From Candidatus Brevundimonas colombiensis (GTDB lineage Bacteria > Pseudomonadota > Alphaproteobacteria > Caulobacterales > Caulobacteraceae), in contig CP119326.1 of assembly GCA_029202665.1 (NCBI GenBank), forward strand, positions 372,001 to 436,000: 64,000 bases of DNA. The letters are read 5' to 3'. The translations under genes and the position numbers were made by a program. The notes beneath the pieces were generated by a model, which ran no database searches, was not told the origin of the DNA, and saw only the letters and a program-made list of their open reading frames with translations. Below, one piece after another: positions 35,013 to 45,281 of this stretch. How positions within the stretch are numbered: the stretch's first letter is position 1; each line of letters begins with the position of its first letter.

Positions 35013-37445
35013 TCAACCGCGTTGCGGCAGAGCATAAGCGATGACGTAGTCGCCCTCCGGCGTCTCCATGAAGTGATGACCCGCCGCGACGATCACCAGA
35101 TACTGGCGGCCGTTCTGCTCATAGATCATCGGGTTGGCCTGGCCGCCCGCGGGCAGGACGTCGGACCAGACGGTCTTGCCGGTCTCGATGTCGATGGCGC
35201 GGATCAGGTCGTCGGTCGCCGCGGCGATGAAGATCAGCCCGCCCGCCGTGACCACCGAGCCGCCGTTGTTCGGCGTGCCGATCTCCAGCGGCAGCATCGA
35301 GGGAATGCCGAACGGCCCGTTCTTGCGCGCCGTGCCGAACGGACGGTCCCACAGGGTCTTGCCGCTCTGCACGTCGATGGCGCGGATGCCGCCATAGGGA
35401 GGCTCCTTGCACAGCAGGCCGGTGAAGGGCATCCGCCAGCCGGCGTTCACGTCGATCGCATAGGGCACGCCCATCTGCGGGTCGCCCGCGCCCTCGGCCT
35501 TGGACAGGCTGCCGCCCCGGTTGGCCAGTTCCTTCTCGCGGGCGATGTAGCGGGGGTCGTCGCGCGGGAACCAGCCCAGCTTGTCGGCCTCGGCGCGGGG
35601 CACCAGCCGGTTGTAGTTGGGCATGTCGTTATAGTTGGCGATGATCACGCCACGACGCGGGTCCAGCGCCACGCTGCCCCAGTCCGAACCGCCATTGTAG
35701 CCCGGATATTCGATGAAGCGGCGATCGGCCGTCGGGGCGGTGAACTGACCCTGATAAGATGCCTTCTTGAACTGGATGCGGCAGATCATCTGGTCGATCG
35801 GCGACATCCCCCACATGTCGGCTTCGCGCAGATCGGGCTTGGCCAGGGTGTTGAACAGCGAATAGGGCTGGGTGCGGGCGCGCTGGGCCGGCTCGACCCC
35901 GCCGCCGGGGACGGCGCGATCCTGAACCCCGTGCAGGGGCTGACCCGTGCGGCGATCCAGCACGAAAATCTCGCCGCGCTTGGACGGCAGGATCACCGCC
36001 GGCGTCACCCCGCCCGCCGTCGGCATGTCGACCAGCGTCACCTGCGACCCCAGGTCATAGTCCCAGACGTCGCGGCGCACCGTCTGATAGCGCCAGCGGG
36101 GCTTGCCGGTCGTGACGTCCAGCGCGACCAGGGCGCTGGAATACTGGTCCTCCTGCGGTCGGCGCAGCGACGAATAATAGTCGGCGGCCGAGTTGCCCAT
36201 CGGCAGATAGACAAGGCCCAGGGCCTCGTCGCCCGTCGCCGTCGTCCACATGTTGGGCGTGCCGGGGGTGTAGGTCTCGCCCGCTGGCGGCGTGGTGGTG
36301 GTTTCGGGACGCATCATGTCCCAGGCGAAGCGCATCTGACCCGTCACGGCGTCATAGCCCTGGATCACGCCCGACGCATTCCAGCGCTTCTGGCCGTCCA
36401 GAACCTGGTGGCCGGTGACGATGATCCCGCGCACGATGACGGGGGGAGAGGTGATCGACACCATGCCGGGATAGGGGTTGCCCATCCCTTCCTTGATGCT
36501 GACCGACCCATTGGTCCCGAAGGCGGGGCAAGGCACGCCCGTCCGGGCGTCCACGGCGATGATGCGGCCGTCCAGCGTGCCTTCGATCAGGCGGGTCGCG
36601 CAGGGCTGGGCCTGATCGGCGTTGGGCACGGCGTAGTAGGTCACCCCCCGGCACGCGGCCGTATAGGGGATCTGATCGTCCGGCACCTTGGGATCATAGG
36701 TCCATTTCTGCTTGCCGGTGTTGGCGTCCAGGGCGAACATCTTGTTGCGCGCCGAACACAGATAGATGGTGTCGGCGATCTTCAGCGGCGTGGTTTCGGC
36801 CCCGAACCGCTGACCCGGCAGGTCGCCGGTGCGGAAGGTCCAGGCGCGTTCCAGCTGGCCCACATTGTCCTTGTTGATCTGGTTCAGCGGCGAAAAGCGC
36901 TGGGCGGCCTCCGATCCGCCATAGGCGGGCCAGTCCGCCCCGGCCTTGATCAGGGCGGGATCGCCGAAGGGACCACGCGCGCCAGGCACGGGACTGTCGA
37001 CGCCGGACCTGTTGATCTGGCCGACCACCAGACCGAACACCACCGTCAGCACCGCCAGACCCAGGGCGCCGACGCCGGCCTTTCGGCCGCCGCCCCGACC
37101 GGGGCGCAGCACGGGCAGGGTCGCCAGGACCAGGAACATCAGCACCAGCGGCCCGACCAGGCGCGGGATCATGGCCCAGCCGTTCAGACCCTTCTCCCAC
37201 AACGCCCAGACCAGGGTGAGAAGGAAGGTGGCGCCATAGATCCAGGCCCCGCGCACGTCGCGATAGACAAGGAAAAAGCCTGACGCGATCAGCGCCAGGC
37301 CCGCCAGAAGATAGTACCAGGAGCCGCCCAGTGCGGCGAGCTGGACCCCGCCCACGGTCAGAACCAGGCCGATCACGGCCAGAAGCAGGCCGAGAAGCAG
37401 CGTCAACCACCCTCCCAGTCCAACGGGGGTTGTCCATCGTGGCAT
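35013..37445 (-). CDS. gcd: Membrane-bound PQQ-dependent glucose dehydrogenase
   Basis: An 810-residue quinoprotein oxidising glucose to gluconolactone in the periplasm and passing electrons to ubiquinone. Five N-terminal membrane helices (to about residue 125) are followed by an eight-bladed PQQ propeller (DWPAYGGSEAAQRFSPLNQI, SVSIKEGMGNPYPGMVSITSPP, WVYQ-type blade repeats, AATDDLIRAIDIETG). ATG 37445 has a strong AGGAGAGG site upstream; the longer open frame does not. Cofactor synthesis genes (pqq) are not in the window. Confidence 0.95.
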   Translation of the reverse strand: MPRWTTPVGLGGWLTLLLGLLLAVIGLVLTVGGVQLAALGGSWYYLLAGLALIASGFFLVYRDVRGAWIYGATFLLTLVWALWEKGLNGWAMIPRLVGPLVLMFLVLATLPVLRPGRGGGRKAGVGALGLAVLTVVFGLVVGQINRSGVDSPVPGARGPFGDPALIKAGADWPAYGGSEAAQRFSPLNQINKDNVGQLERAWTFRTGDLPGQRFGAETTPLKIADTIYLCSARNKMFALDANTGKQKWTYDPKVPDDQIPYTAACRGVTYYAVPNADQAQPCATRLIEGTLDGRIIAVDARTGVPCPAFGTNGSVSIKEGMGNPYPGMVSITSPPVIVRGIIVTGHQVLDGQKRWNASGVIQGYDAVTGQMRFAWDMMRPETTTTPPAGETYTPGTPNMWTTATGDEALGLVYLPMGNSAADYYSSLRRPQEDQYSSALVALDVTTGKPRWRYQTVRRDVWDYDLGSQVTLVDMPTAGGVTPAVILPSKRGEIFVLDRRTGQPLHGVQDRAVPGGGVEPAQRARTQPYSLFNTLAKPDLREADMWGMSPIDQMICRIQFKKASYQGQFTAPTADRRFIEYPGYNGGSDWGSVALDPRRGVIIANYNDMPNYNRLVPRAEADKLGWFPRDDPRYIAREKELANRGGSLSKAEGAGDPQMGVPYAIDVNAGWRMPFTGLLCKEPPYGGIRAIDVQSGKTLWDRPFGTARKNGPFGIPSMLPLEIGTPNNGGSVVTAGGLIFIAAATDDLIRAIDIETGKTVWSDVLPAGGQANPMIYEQNGRQYLVIVAAGHHFMETPEGDYVIAYALPQRG

Positions 37446-37662
37446 GATCGCGCCTCTCCTGCTGATTGCAGGTTCGGCAACGCTTGGCGCGACGGCCGGT
37501 TCCTTATGTCGCAGGGCGGAACCAAACACTGTTGCACTGCAACCCCTCAAAATCGGCATCTTCTGACGAAGAAACGTCCGATATTGGATTATTTATTCTT
37601 TCTTTCTCGTTGAGAACGGCTCGCGGCAATAATATTTGCCCATCAGGCTTCCTTTGCGGCAT

Positions 37663-39099
37663 ATGCGAGACATGCATAAGACCCTGAAGCAAGGCGGGAC
37701 ATTCGTCGTCGAACCCCGCCGCCTGTCCAAGGCCTCGGCCGAACTGCGCGCGCGCGGTTTCGGAGAGATCACGATTCCGCCTTCGACCGAGACGGCCGAG
37801 AAACAGGCGTCGCGCTGCACCGACTGCGGCGTGCCGTTCTGCCAGAACGCCTGCCCGCTTCAGAACAACATCCCCGACTGGCTGCGTCTGTCGGCCGAGA
37901 ACGAGGCGCGCGAGGCCTGGCGTCTGTCGTCCCAGACTTCGACCATGCCCGAAATCTGTGGCCGCATCTGCCCGCAGGACCGGCTGTGCGAGGGCGGCTG
38001 CACCCTGAACCAGTCCGGCTGGGACGCCGTGACCATCGGCTCGGTCGAGGCCTGGCTGGGCGATCAGGCATGGGAGAAGGGCTGGGTCGAACCCATCCGC
38101 CCCGCCGCCGAACGCGGCGAGACCGTGGGGATCGTCGGCGCGGGTCCGGCCGGCCTGGCCGCCGCCGACCGCCTGCGCTCAGAAGGCTATCAGGTCACGG
38201 TCTATGACCGGCACGACCGCGCGGGCGGACTGCTGATCTACGGCATCCCCGGCTTCAAGCTGGAGAAGCACGTCGTCCAGCGCCGCGTGGATCGTCTGGC
38301 CGAGGGCGGCGTCCGCTTCGTGCTGGACTGCGAGATCGGCAAGGACGTGACCCTGACCGAGTTGCGGGATCGCCACGACGTCGTGCTTCTGGCCATGGGC
38401 GTCTATCAGCCGCGCATCCTGTCGGCGCCCGGTCGCGGGCCGGATTCGACGGTCGAGGCCCTGTCCTATCTGACGCATCAGAACCGCCGCGACCTGGGCG
38501 ACGCCGAACAGGACGGCTGGCACGAGGCGCGCGGCAAGCGGGTGGTCGTGATCGGCGGCGGCGACACCGCCATGGACTGCGTCCGCACCGCCATCCGTCA
38601 GGGCGCGGCCAGCGTCACCTGCCTTTATCGCCGCGACCGCGAGAACATGCCCGGCTCGGCCCGCGAGGTCATCAACGCCGAGGAGGAAGGCGTCGTCTTC
38701 GAATGGCTGGGCGCGCCCAAGGCCCTGCTGTCGCAAGGCGATGCCGTCACCGGCGTCCGCGCCGCGCGGATGCAGCTGACCGAGGCCGCCCCCGGCCAGC
38801 GTCGCGACATCGTGCCCGTTCCCGGCGCCGACTTCGACATTCCCGCCGACATCGTCATCGAGGCCCTGGGCTTTTCGCCCGAGCCGTTCGCGGCGCACGA
38901 ACCCGATCTTCGCCTGCGCGACGACGGCACGATCAAGGTCGGCGCCGTCAGCTTCGCCACCAGCCTGCCCGGCGTCTTCGCCGCTGGCGACGCGGTGCGC
39001 GGCGCCTCCCTGGTCGTCTGGGCCGTCCGCGAAGGCCAGGACGCCGCCGCCGAGATCGACCGCCACTTCAAGACCCGCATCGAGGAGGTCGCGGCATGA
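37663..39099 (+). CDS. gltD: Glutamate synthase small subunit
   Basis: A 478-residue subunit that passes electrons from NADPH to GltB through FAD and 4Fe-4S clusters. The N-terminal cysteines are visible in CTDCGVPFCQNACPLQNNIPD and CGRICPQDRLCEGGC. FAD-binding GIVGAGPAGLAAADRL and NADPH-binding VIGGGDTAMDCVRTA follow. The start could be ATG 37663 or 37672; neither has a good ribosome site. gltD precedes gltB here, the reverse of E. coli, with a palindromic element between them. The 217-bp gap to divergent gcd carries an AT-rich promoter-like stretch (37585-37640). Confidence 0.95.
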   Translation: MRDMHKTLKQGGTFVVEPRRLSKASAELRARGFGEITIPPSTETAEKQASRCTDCGVPFCQNACPLQNNIPDWLRLSAENEAREAWRLSSQTSTMPEICGRICPQDRLCEGGCTLNQSGWDAVTIGSVEAWLGDQAWEKGWVEPIRPAAERGETVGIVGAGPAGLAAADRLRSEGYQVTVYDRHDRAGGLLIYGIPGFKLEKHVVQRRVDRLAEGGVRFVLDCEIGKDVTLTELRDRHDVVLLAMGVYQPRILSAPGRGPDSTVEALSYLTHQNRRDLGDAEQDGWHEARGKRVVVIGGGDTAMDCVRTAIRQGAASVTCLYRRDRENMPGSAREVINAEEEGVVFEWLGAPKALLSQGDAVTGVRAARMQLTEAAPGQRRDIVPVPGADFDIPADIVIEALGFSPEPFAAHEPDLRLRDDGTIKVGAVSFATSLPGVFAAGDAVRGASLVVWAVREGQDAAAEIDRHFKTRIEEVAA

Positions 39100-39113
39100 C
39101 CTTCCTCAAACTT

Positions 39114-39244
39114 CCGCTCATCCCCGCGAAGGCGGGGACCCAGTTCTTTGGGCGCTCCGACGGAGCAGACGGATCAACGATTTTTATCCCTGACGCCGGC
39201 GCCTCGCGACAGCACTGGCTCCCCGCCTTCGCGGGGATGAGCGG
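39114..39244. repeat. Palindromic element with 31-bp terminal inverted repeats between gltD and gltB
   Basis: The left arm CCGCTCATCCCCGCGAAGGC... (39114-39144) and the right arm ...GCCTTCGCGGGGATGAGCGG (39214-39244) are inverted copies with few mismatches. They flank 69 bp of unrelated sequence. There is no reading frame for a transposase, so it is MITE-like. It nearly fills the gltD-gltB gap. Confidence 0.78.
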
Positions 39245-39261
39245 ATGGGTTGGGTAAGCTT

Positions 39262-42200
39262 ATGACCTGGTTAGACACCTACACCAAAACCCGCGACCGG
39301 CTGGAAGCCGCCAACGCCTATGATCGCAGCTCAGAGCGCGACGCCTGCGGCGTGGGCCTGGTCTGCTCCATCGACGGCACGCCGCGCCGCGACGTGGTCG
39401 ACTATGCGATCCGCAGCCTGAAGGCCGTGGCCCACCGGGGCGCGGTCGATCCCGACGGCCTGTCGGGCGACGGCGCGGGCATCATGGCCGAACTGCCGCA
39501 GGGCTTCTTCGCCGAGCAGGTGGCCTCCATCGGCCAGTCCCTGCGTCCCGGCCCGATCTGCGTCGGCCAGGTCTTCCTGCCGCGCACCGATCTGGGCGCC
39601 CAGGACCGCGCCCGCGCCATCGTCGAGACCGAGGCCCTGCGCGCCGGCTTCTGGATCTATGGCTGGCGCCAGACACCCATCGACCTGTCGGTCGTCGGAA
39701 CCAAGGCCGGCGCGACCCGGCCCGAGATCGAACAGATCATGCTGGCCCCGCCGCTGGACGACGCAGGCCAACCGCTGGACGGCGAGGCGCTGGAGCGCGA
39801 ACTGTATCTGTGCCGCCGCCGCATCGAAAAGACGGTCAAGACCGAGAACCTGGCCGCCGTCTATATCTGCACCCTGTCCGCCCGCTCCATCGCCTACAAG
39901 GGCATGGTGCGCGCCGAACTGCTGGGCGACCTGTATCCCGACCTGGAGGACCCGCGCTTCGTCTCGGCCTACGCCGTCTTCCACCAGCGCTATTCGACCA
40001 ACACCTTCCCCGAATGGAAGCTGGCCCAGCCCTTCCGCATGTTGGCCCACAACGGCGAGATCAACACGCTGAAGGGCAATCTGAACTGGATGAAGTCGCA
40101 CGAGATCCGCATGGCCGCTCAGGCCTTCGGGGATCGCGACCGCGAGGTGAAGCCGGTGGTCCAGCCGGGTGGATCGGACTCTGCCGCGCTCGACAACGTC
40201 ATGGAGGTGCTGGTCCACGCCGGTCGCCCCGCGCCGATGGCCAAGGCCCTGCTGATCCCCGAAGCCTGGGCCAAGGACGATGTGGTCATGCCCGCCGAGA
40301 ACCGGGCCTTCTACGCCTATTGCAATGCGGTGATGGAGCCGTGGGACGGCCCGGCCGCCATCTGCGCCGCCGACGGCCGCTGGATCGTGGCGGGCAAGGA
40401 CCGCAACGGCCTGCGTCCCCTGCGCGCCGTCGAGACCGTCGACGGTCTGCTGATGGCCGGGTCCGAGGCCGGTCTGGTGCCGATTCCCGAGAGCCGGGTG
40501 AAGCGCCGCCTGCACATCGGCCCCGGCAAGCTGATCGCCGTCGATCTGAAGCATGGCCGCGTCTATGACGAGCATGAGGCCATCGACGCCCTGTCCGCCG
40601 CCCACCCCTATACCGAGTGGCTGGACAATATGATCGATCTGGAGCCGATCATCGGCCCCGGCCCGGAACCGCGCTCGGTTTCCGGCGAAGCCCTGACCCG
40701 CCGTCAGATCGCCGCCGGATACAGCCGCGAGGATCTGGACCTGCTGCTGGACGCCCTGGTGCGCGACGGCAAGGAGGCGGTCGGCTCCATGGGCGACGAC
40801 GCCCCGCCCGCCGTCCTGTCGGCCCTGCCGCGTCCGCTGAGCCACTATTTCCGCCAGAACTTCTCGCAGGTGACGAACCCGCCCATCGACCCCCTGCGCG
40901 AAGCGGGGGCCATGAGCCTGAAGACCCGGTTCAAGAACCTGGGCAATATCCTGGCCGAGGAAGAGGCCCAGACCGACGTCTTCGTTCTGGACAGCCCCGT
41001 CCTGACCAACGGCATGTACGAGCGGATGGTCGAGACGGTCGGCGCCGGTTCGACCGGGGTGATCGACTGCAGCTATGACGCGCCGTCAGACCAGGCCCGC
41101 CCCGGCGCGGGCCTGCGCGCCGCGCTCGACCGGATCATGGACGAGGCCGAGGCCGCCGCCCGCGACGGCGCCGCCCTGATCGTCCTGACCGACCAGCACG
41201 GGTCGGCGGATCGTCTGGCCGCGCCGATGATCCTGGCCACCGCCGGGGTTCACGGCCGCCTGACCAGTGCGGGTCTGCGCTCCTACTGCTCCATCGTGGT
41301 TCGCACGGCCGAGACGCTGGACCCGCACGGATTCGCCGTCCTGGTCGGGGTGGGCGCCACCACCGTCAACGCCTGGCTGGCCCAGGACCTGTTCCAGGAG
41401 CGTCTGGACCGGGGCCTGTATCCCGGCCTGACGCTGCGCGACGCCTGCCTGAACTACAAGGCCGGCATCGAGGCGGGCCTGCTGAAGACCCTGGCCCGCA
41501 AGGGGATCAGCGTCATCTCCGCCTATCGCGGCGGCTGCGAGTTCGAGGTGCTGGGTCTGTCGCGGGCGCTTACGGCCGAGTTCTTCCCCGGCGCCCCGTC
41601 GCGCATCTCCGGCATCGGTTTAGCCGGTCTGGAGCAGGCGGCGATGAAGCGGCACAAGGTGGCCTGGGGCGAGGCCGTCCCCTCGCCCGCCATCGGCGGC
41701 TTCTTCAAGATTCGCGCGGGCGGCGAGGCCCACGCGCATGAGGCCAAGACCATCCACCTGCTGCAGGACGCCTGCAACCGCGGCGACTACCGCCGGTTCA
41801 AGCAGTTCTCGGAGGTCGTCCGCGCCCAGGCCGACCTTTCCTTACGCGACCTGCTGGACTTCCGCGAAGGCGTGGCGATCCCGCTGGACCAGGTCGAGAG
41901 CGTGTCGGACATCCGCCGCCGCTTCCTGACCCAGGCCATGTCGCTGGGCGCCCTGGGGCCAGAGGCGCACGAGACGCTGAACATCGCCATGAACCGCATC
42001 GGCGCGCGTTCGGTCTCGGGCGAGGGCGGCGAGGATCCCGAACGCTATCACCCCCGCCCGAACGGCGACGACGCCAATTCGGCGGTCAAACAGGTGGCGT
42101 CCGGCCGGTTCGGCGTCACCGCCGAATATCTGAACCAGTGCCGCGAGATCGAGATCAAGGTGGCCCAGGGCGCCAAGCCCGGCGAGGGCGGCCAGCTGCC

Positions 42201-43773
42201 CGGCTTCAAGGTCACCGAGTTCATCGCCCGGATGCGCCACGCCGTGCCCGGCGCCACCCTGATCAGTCCGCCGCCGCACCACGACATCTATTCGATCGAG
42301 GACCTGGCCCAGCTCATCTACGACCTGAAGGCCATCAACCCCGATGCGCGGGTGACGGTGAAACTGGTGTCCGCCTCGGGCATCGGCGCCATTGCGTCCG
42401 GGGTGGCCAAGGCCAATGCCGACGCCATCCTGATCGCCGGCCACAACGGCGGCACCGGCGCCTCGCCCCAGACCTCGATCAAACACGCGGGCCTGCCGTG
42501 GGAGATCGGTCTGGCCGAGGCCCATCAGGTGCTGACGCTGAACAATCTGCGCAGCTCGGTCACGCTGAGGACCGACGGCGGGGTCCGCACGGGCCGCGAC
42601 GTGGTCATCGCCGCCATGCTGGGGGCCGAGGAATATGGGGTCGGCACCGCCGCCCTGATCGCCATGGGCTGTCTGATGGTGCGCCAGTGCCATTCCAACA
42701 CCTGCCCCGTCGGCGTCTGCTCCCAGGACGAGCGCCTGCGCGAGAAGTTCACCGGCACCCCGGACAAGGTCGTCAACCTGTTCACCTTCATCGCCGAGGA
42801 GACGCGCGAAATCCTGGCCTCCATCGGCGCCCGGACGATGGACGAGATCATCGGCCGCACCGACCTGTTGCGTCAGGTGCGTCGCGGCGGCTCGCATCTG
42901 GACGACCTGGACCTGAACCCCCTGCTGGTTCAGGTGGACGAGGGCGCGGCGGGCAAATGGGCCGACAAGACGGCCCGCAAGCCCATCGCCGAGAGCCTGG
43001 ACGCGCGCGTGCTGAAGGACGCCGTCCGCTTCCTGGACCGGGGCCAGACGCTGGAGCTGTCCTATCCGCTGAACAACACCCAGCGCACGGTCGGCGCCGC
43101 CCTGTCGTCCGCCATCGTGCGACGCTTCGGGGCGCAGGGGCCTGCCGGGCGGCTGAAGCTGCATCTGGAAGGCATCGCGGGCCAGAGCTTCGGCGCATTC
43201 GCCGCCAAGGGTCTGGAACTGCACCTGACGGGCGAGGCCAACGACTATGTCGGCAAGGGTCTGTCGGGCGCCGAGATTTCGGTCCGCACTCCCGAATGGC
43301 GCGAGGATCAGCTGATCTGCGGCAACACCACGCTGTACGGCGCCACCTCCGGCCGCCTGTTCGTGGCCGGTGCGGCGGGCGAGCGGTTCGCGGTCAGGAA
43401 CTCGGGCGCCGAGGCCGTGGTCGAGGGTCTGGGCGCGCACGGCTGCGAATATATGACCGGCGGCCGCGTGGTGGTTCTGGGTCCGGTCGGTTGGAACCTG
43501 GCGGCGGGCATGAGCGGCGGCGAGCTGTTCGTGCTGGACCAGCCCGGTCATGCCGAACGGGCGCTGAACGGCGACCTGGCAGGCGTCGCCGATCTGGACG
43601 ATGCGGCGGCCGACCGTCTGAAGGGCCTGATCGAGGCCCATCTGGCGGCGACCGCCTCGCCCCTGGCGCGGCGCCTGCTGAACGACTGGGACGCCAGCCT
43701 GCAACGCTTCGTCCGCATCGCGCCCCTGACCGAAATCGTCGCCCGGACGGAACGGCTCAAGACCTCCGCCTGA
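39262..43773 (+). CDS. gltB: Glutamate synthase large subunit
   Basis: A 1503-residue subunit. The N-terminal class II amidotransferase has the nucleophile Cys29 in SERDACGVGLV after a short propeptide. The central domain is followed by the FMN-binding synthase domain (GEGGQLPGFKV, SPPPHHDIYSIEDLAQLIYDL, AGHNGGTGASP), the 3Fe-4S loop CLMVRQCHSNTCPVGVC, and the C-terminal beta-helix (GGRVVVLGPVGWNLAAGMSGG). It makes glutamate from glutamine and 2-oxoglutarate. ATG 39262 is used; an in-frame TTG four codons upstream is unlikely. Confidence 0.97.
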   Translation: MTWLDTYTKTRDRLEAANAYDRSSERDACGVGLVCSIDGTPRRDVVDYAIRSLKAVAHRGAVDPDGLSGDGAGIMAELPQGFFAEQVASIGQSLRPGPICVGQVFLPRTDLGAQDRARAIVETEALRAGFWIYGWRQTPIDLSVVGTKAGATRPEIEQIMLAPPLDDAGQPLDGEALERELYLCRRRIEKTVKTENLAAVYICTLSARSIAYKGMVRAELLGDLYPDLEDPRFVSAYAVFHQRYSTNTFPEWKLAQPFRMLAHNGEINTLKGNLNWMKSHEIRMAAQAFGDRDREVKPVVQPGGSDSAALDNVMEVLVHAGRPAPMAKALLIPEAWAKDDVVMPAENRAFYAYCNAVMEPWDGPAAICAADGRWIVAGKDRNGLRPLRAVETVDGLLMAGSEAGLVPIPESRVKRRLHIGPGKLIAVDLKHGRVYDEHEAIDALSAAHPYTEWLDNMIDLEPIIGPGPEPRSVSGEALTRRQIAAGYSREDLDLLLDALVRDGKEAVGSMGDDAPPAVLSALPRPLSHYFRQNFSQVTNPPIDPLREAGAMSLKTRFKNLGNILAEEEAQTDVFVLDSPVLTNGMYERMVETVGAGSTGVIDCSYDAPSDQARPGAGLRAALDRIMDEAEAAARDGAALIVLTDQHGSADRLAAPMILATAGVHGRLTSAGLRSYCSIVVRTAETLDPHGFAVLVGVGATTVNAWLAQDLFQERLDRGLYPGLTLRDACLNYKAGIEAGLLKTLARKGISVISAYRGGCEFEVLGLSRALTAEFFPGAPSRISGIGLAGLEQAAMKRHKVAWGEAVPSPAIGGFFKIRAGGEAHAHEAKTIHLLQDACNRGDYRRFKQFSEVVRAQADLSLRDLLDFREGVAIPLDQVESVSDIRRRFLTQAMSLGALGPEAHETLNIAMNRIGARSVSGEGGEDPERYHPRPNGDDANSAVKQVASGRFGVTAEYLNQCREIEIKVAQGAKPGEGGQLPGFKVTEFIARMRHAVPGATLISPPPHHDIYSIEDLAQLIYDLKAINPDARVTVKLVSASGIGAIASGVAKANADAILIAGHNGGTGASPQTSIKHAGLPWEIGLAEAHQVLTLNNLRSSVTLRTDGGVRTGRDVVIAAMLGAEEYGVGTAALIAMGCLMVRQCHSNTCPVGVCSQDERLREKFTGTPDKVVNLFTFIAEETREILASIGARTMDEIIGRTDLLRQVRRGGSHLDDLDLNPLLVQVDEGAAGKWADKTARKPIAESLDARVLKDAVRFLDRGQTLELSYPLNNTQRTVGAALSSAIVRRFGAQGPAGRLKLHLEGIAGQSFGAFAAKGLELHLTGEANDYVGKGLSGAEISVRTPEWREDQLICGNTTLYGATSGRLFVAGAAGERFAVRNSGAEAVVEGLGAHGCEYMTGGRVVVLGPVGWNLAAGMSGGELFVLDQPGHAERALNGDLAGVADLDDAAADRLKGLIEAHLAATASPLARRLLNDWDASLQRFVRIAPLTEIVARTERLKTSA

Positions 43774-43807
43774 CCTGGTTTTCCTCTCTCCTGCCCGAGA
43801 CCGCCGC

Positions 43808-45121
43808 ATGAACCGAACCGCCGCCCTCGCCGCATGTCTTGCCGTGGGGGCGGCGTTCGCGGCGTGGCCGGCCTTGGCCGCGCCCGCCCTTCTGGCCCAC
43901 CAGGCGCCGCTGGTCCTGGACGCGGCGGCGACGGCCTGGATCCTGACCTCCACGGCTCTGGTTCTGCTGATGACCCTGCCGGGGCTGGCGCTGTTCTACG
44001 GCGGCATGGTCAGGAAGAAGAACATCATCAGCGTCGTCGCCCAGTCGGCGGCGGCCTTCGCCATCGTCTCGGTGCTGTGGTTCCTGGTCGGCTATTCCCT
44101 GTCGTTCAGTCATGGGCCGGACGCGATCAACGGCCTGATCGGCGGGGTTCAGGCGGCCTTCCTGAACGGGGTGACGATGCAGACGGCCAACGCCCTGCTG
44201 CCCGGCCTGCCCGAACTGCTGTTCGTCAGCTTCCAGATGACCTTTGCCATCATCACCCCGGCCCTGATCGCCGGCGCCTTCGCAGAGCGGATGAAGTTCT
44301 CGGCCAGCCTGCTGTTCTTCGGTCTGTGGCACCTGATCGTCTATGCGCCCATCTGTCACCAGGTCTGGGGCGGCGGCTGGCTGGGCCATCTCGGCGTGCT
44401 GGATTTCGCGGGCGGGGCGGTGGTCCACGTCAATGCAGGCGTCGCCGGCCTGGTCTGCGCCCTGGTGCTGGGGCCGCGTCACGGGTTCGGGCGCGACAAC
44501 ATGGCCCCGGCCAACCTGATCTATAGCGCCATCGGCACGGGTCTGCTGCTGGTCGGCTGGCTGGGCTTCAACGCCGGGTCCGCGGGTGCGGCCGACGCCC
44601 TGGCCGCCGTCGCCGCCTTCAACACCCTTCTCGCCGCCGGGGCCGCCGCCCTGGGCTGGATGACGATCGAATGGTTCGACCGCAAGCGTCCGACCCTGCT
44701 GGGCCTTCTGTCCGGGATCGTCGGCGGTCTGGTCGCCATCACCCCCGCCGCCGGCTTCGTCGATCCCAAGGGCGCCTTCTTCATCGGCCTGATCGGCGGT
44801 CCCGCCTGCTATGCGGGCGCGGTCTGGCTGAAACACGCGCTGAAATACGACGACAGCCTGGACGCCTTCGGCGTGCACGGGATCGGCGGCATCGTCGGCG
44901 CCCTGCTGACCGGCGTCTTCGCCACCACCACCGTCAACGCCCTGTCGGACGGCGCGACGGTGTGGAAACAGGCCGTCGGCCTGGCCGGCGTCATCGTCTG
45001 GAGCGCGTTCGGCACCTTCGTCGTCCTGATGATCTGCAGGTTCACCACGGGTCTGCGCGTCACCAGGGACCAGGAGGTCGAGGGGCTGGACTACACCCAG
45101 CATGGCGAAGCCATCCACTAG
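43808..45121 (+). CDS. amtB: Ammonium transporter (Amt/Rh family)
   Basis: A 437-residue channel with an N-terminal signal peptide (to about residue 25) and eleven helices. The pore histidine pair is in FAGGAVVHVNAG and DAFGVHGIGGIVG, and the family signature region ALFYGGMVRKKNI is present. It lies 34 bp after gltB, forming a gltD-gltB-amtB ammonium assimilation group. The usual partner glnK (PII) is not adjacent, which is less common. Confidence 0.95.
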   Translation: MNRTAALAACLAVGAAFAAWPALAAPALLAHQAPLVLDAAATAWILTSTALVLLMTLPGLALFYGGMVRKKNIISVVAQSAAAFAIVSVLWFLVGYSLSFSHGPDAINGLIGGVQAAFLNGVTMQTANALLPGLPELLFVSFQMTFAIITPALIAGAFAERMKFSASLLFFGLWHLIVYAPICHQVWGGGWLGHLGVLDFAGGAVVHVNAGVAGLVCALVLGPRHGFGRDNMAPANLIYSAIGTGLLLVGWLGFNAGSAGAADALAAVAAFNTLLAAGAAALGWMTIEWFDRKRPTLLGLLSGIVGGLVAITPAAGFVDPKGAFFIGLIGGPACYAGAVWLKHALKYDDSLDAFGVHGIGGIVGALLTGVFATTTVNALSDGATVWKQAVGLAGVIVWSAFGTFVVLMICRFTTGLRVTRDQEVEGLDYTQHGEAIH

Positions 45122-45144
45122 GGCGTCTTCGTCCCGTCCGTCAT

Positions 45145-45163
45145 CCTCGGGGGCGACCCGAGG
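45145..45163. terminator. Hairpin after amtB
   Basis: CCTCGGG-N5-CCCGAGG, 24 bp past the amtB stop, with the same arm sequence as the element at 779. There is no T-run; a terminator or processing role is inferred. Confidence 0.5.
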
Positions 45164-45281
45164 GCCGGACCCCCGGCCGCTGGTTGATCCCGCCCGCGTC
45201 CGCCCCCATCTTCATCTGTGACGGAGCGTCTTGCCGATTGCGGGAGACGCCTTCGCCGGTCGCTTTCTCCAAGGACCCCAG

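Noticed and set aside
39114..39244. Possible insertion sequence
   Set aside because: It has terminal inverted repeats but only about 70 bp inside and no transposase, so it can only be called MITE-like.
39331..43953. Long minus-strand frames opposite gltB
   Set aside because: gltB is unmistakable on the plus strand with its Fe-S and FMN motifs; the opposite frames have no recognisable content.
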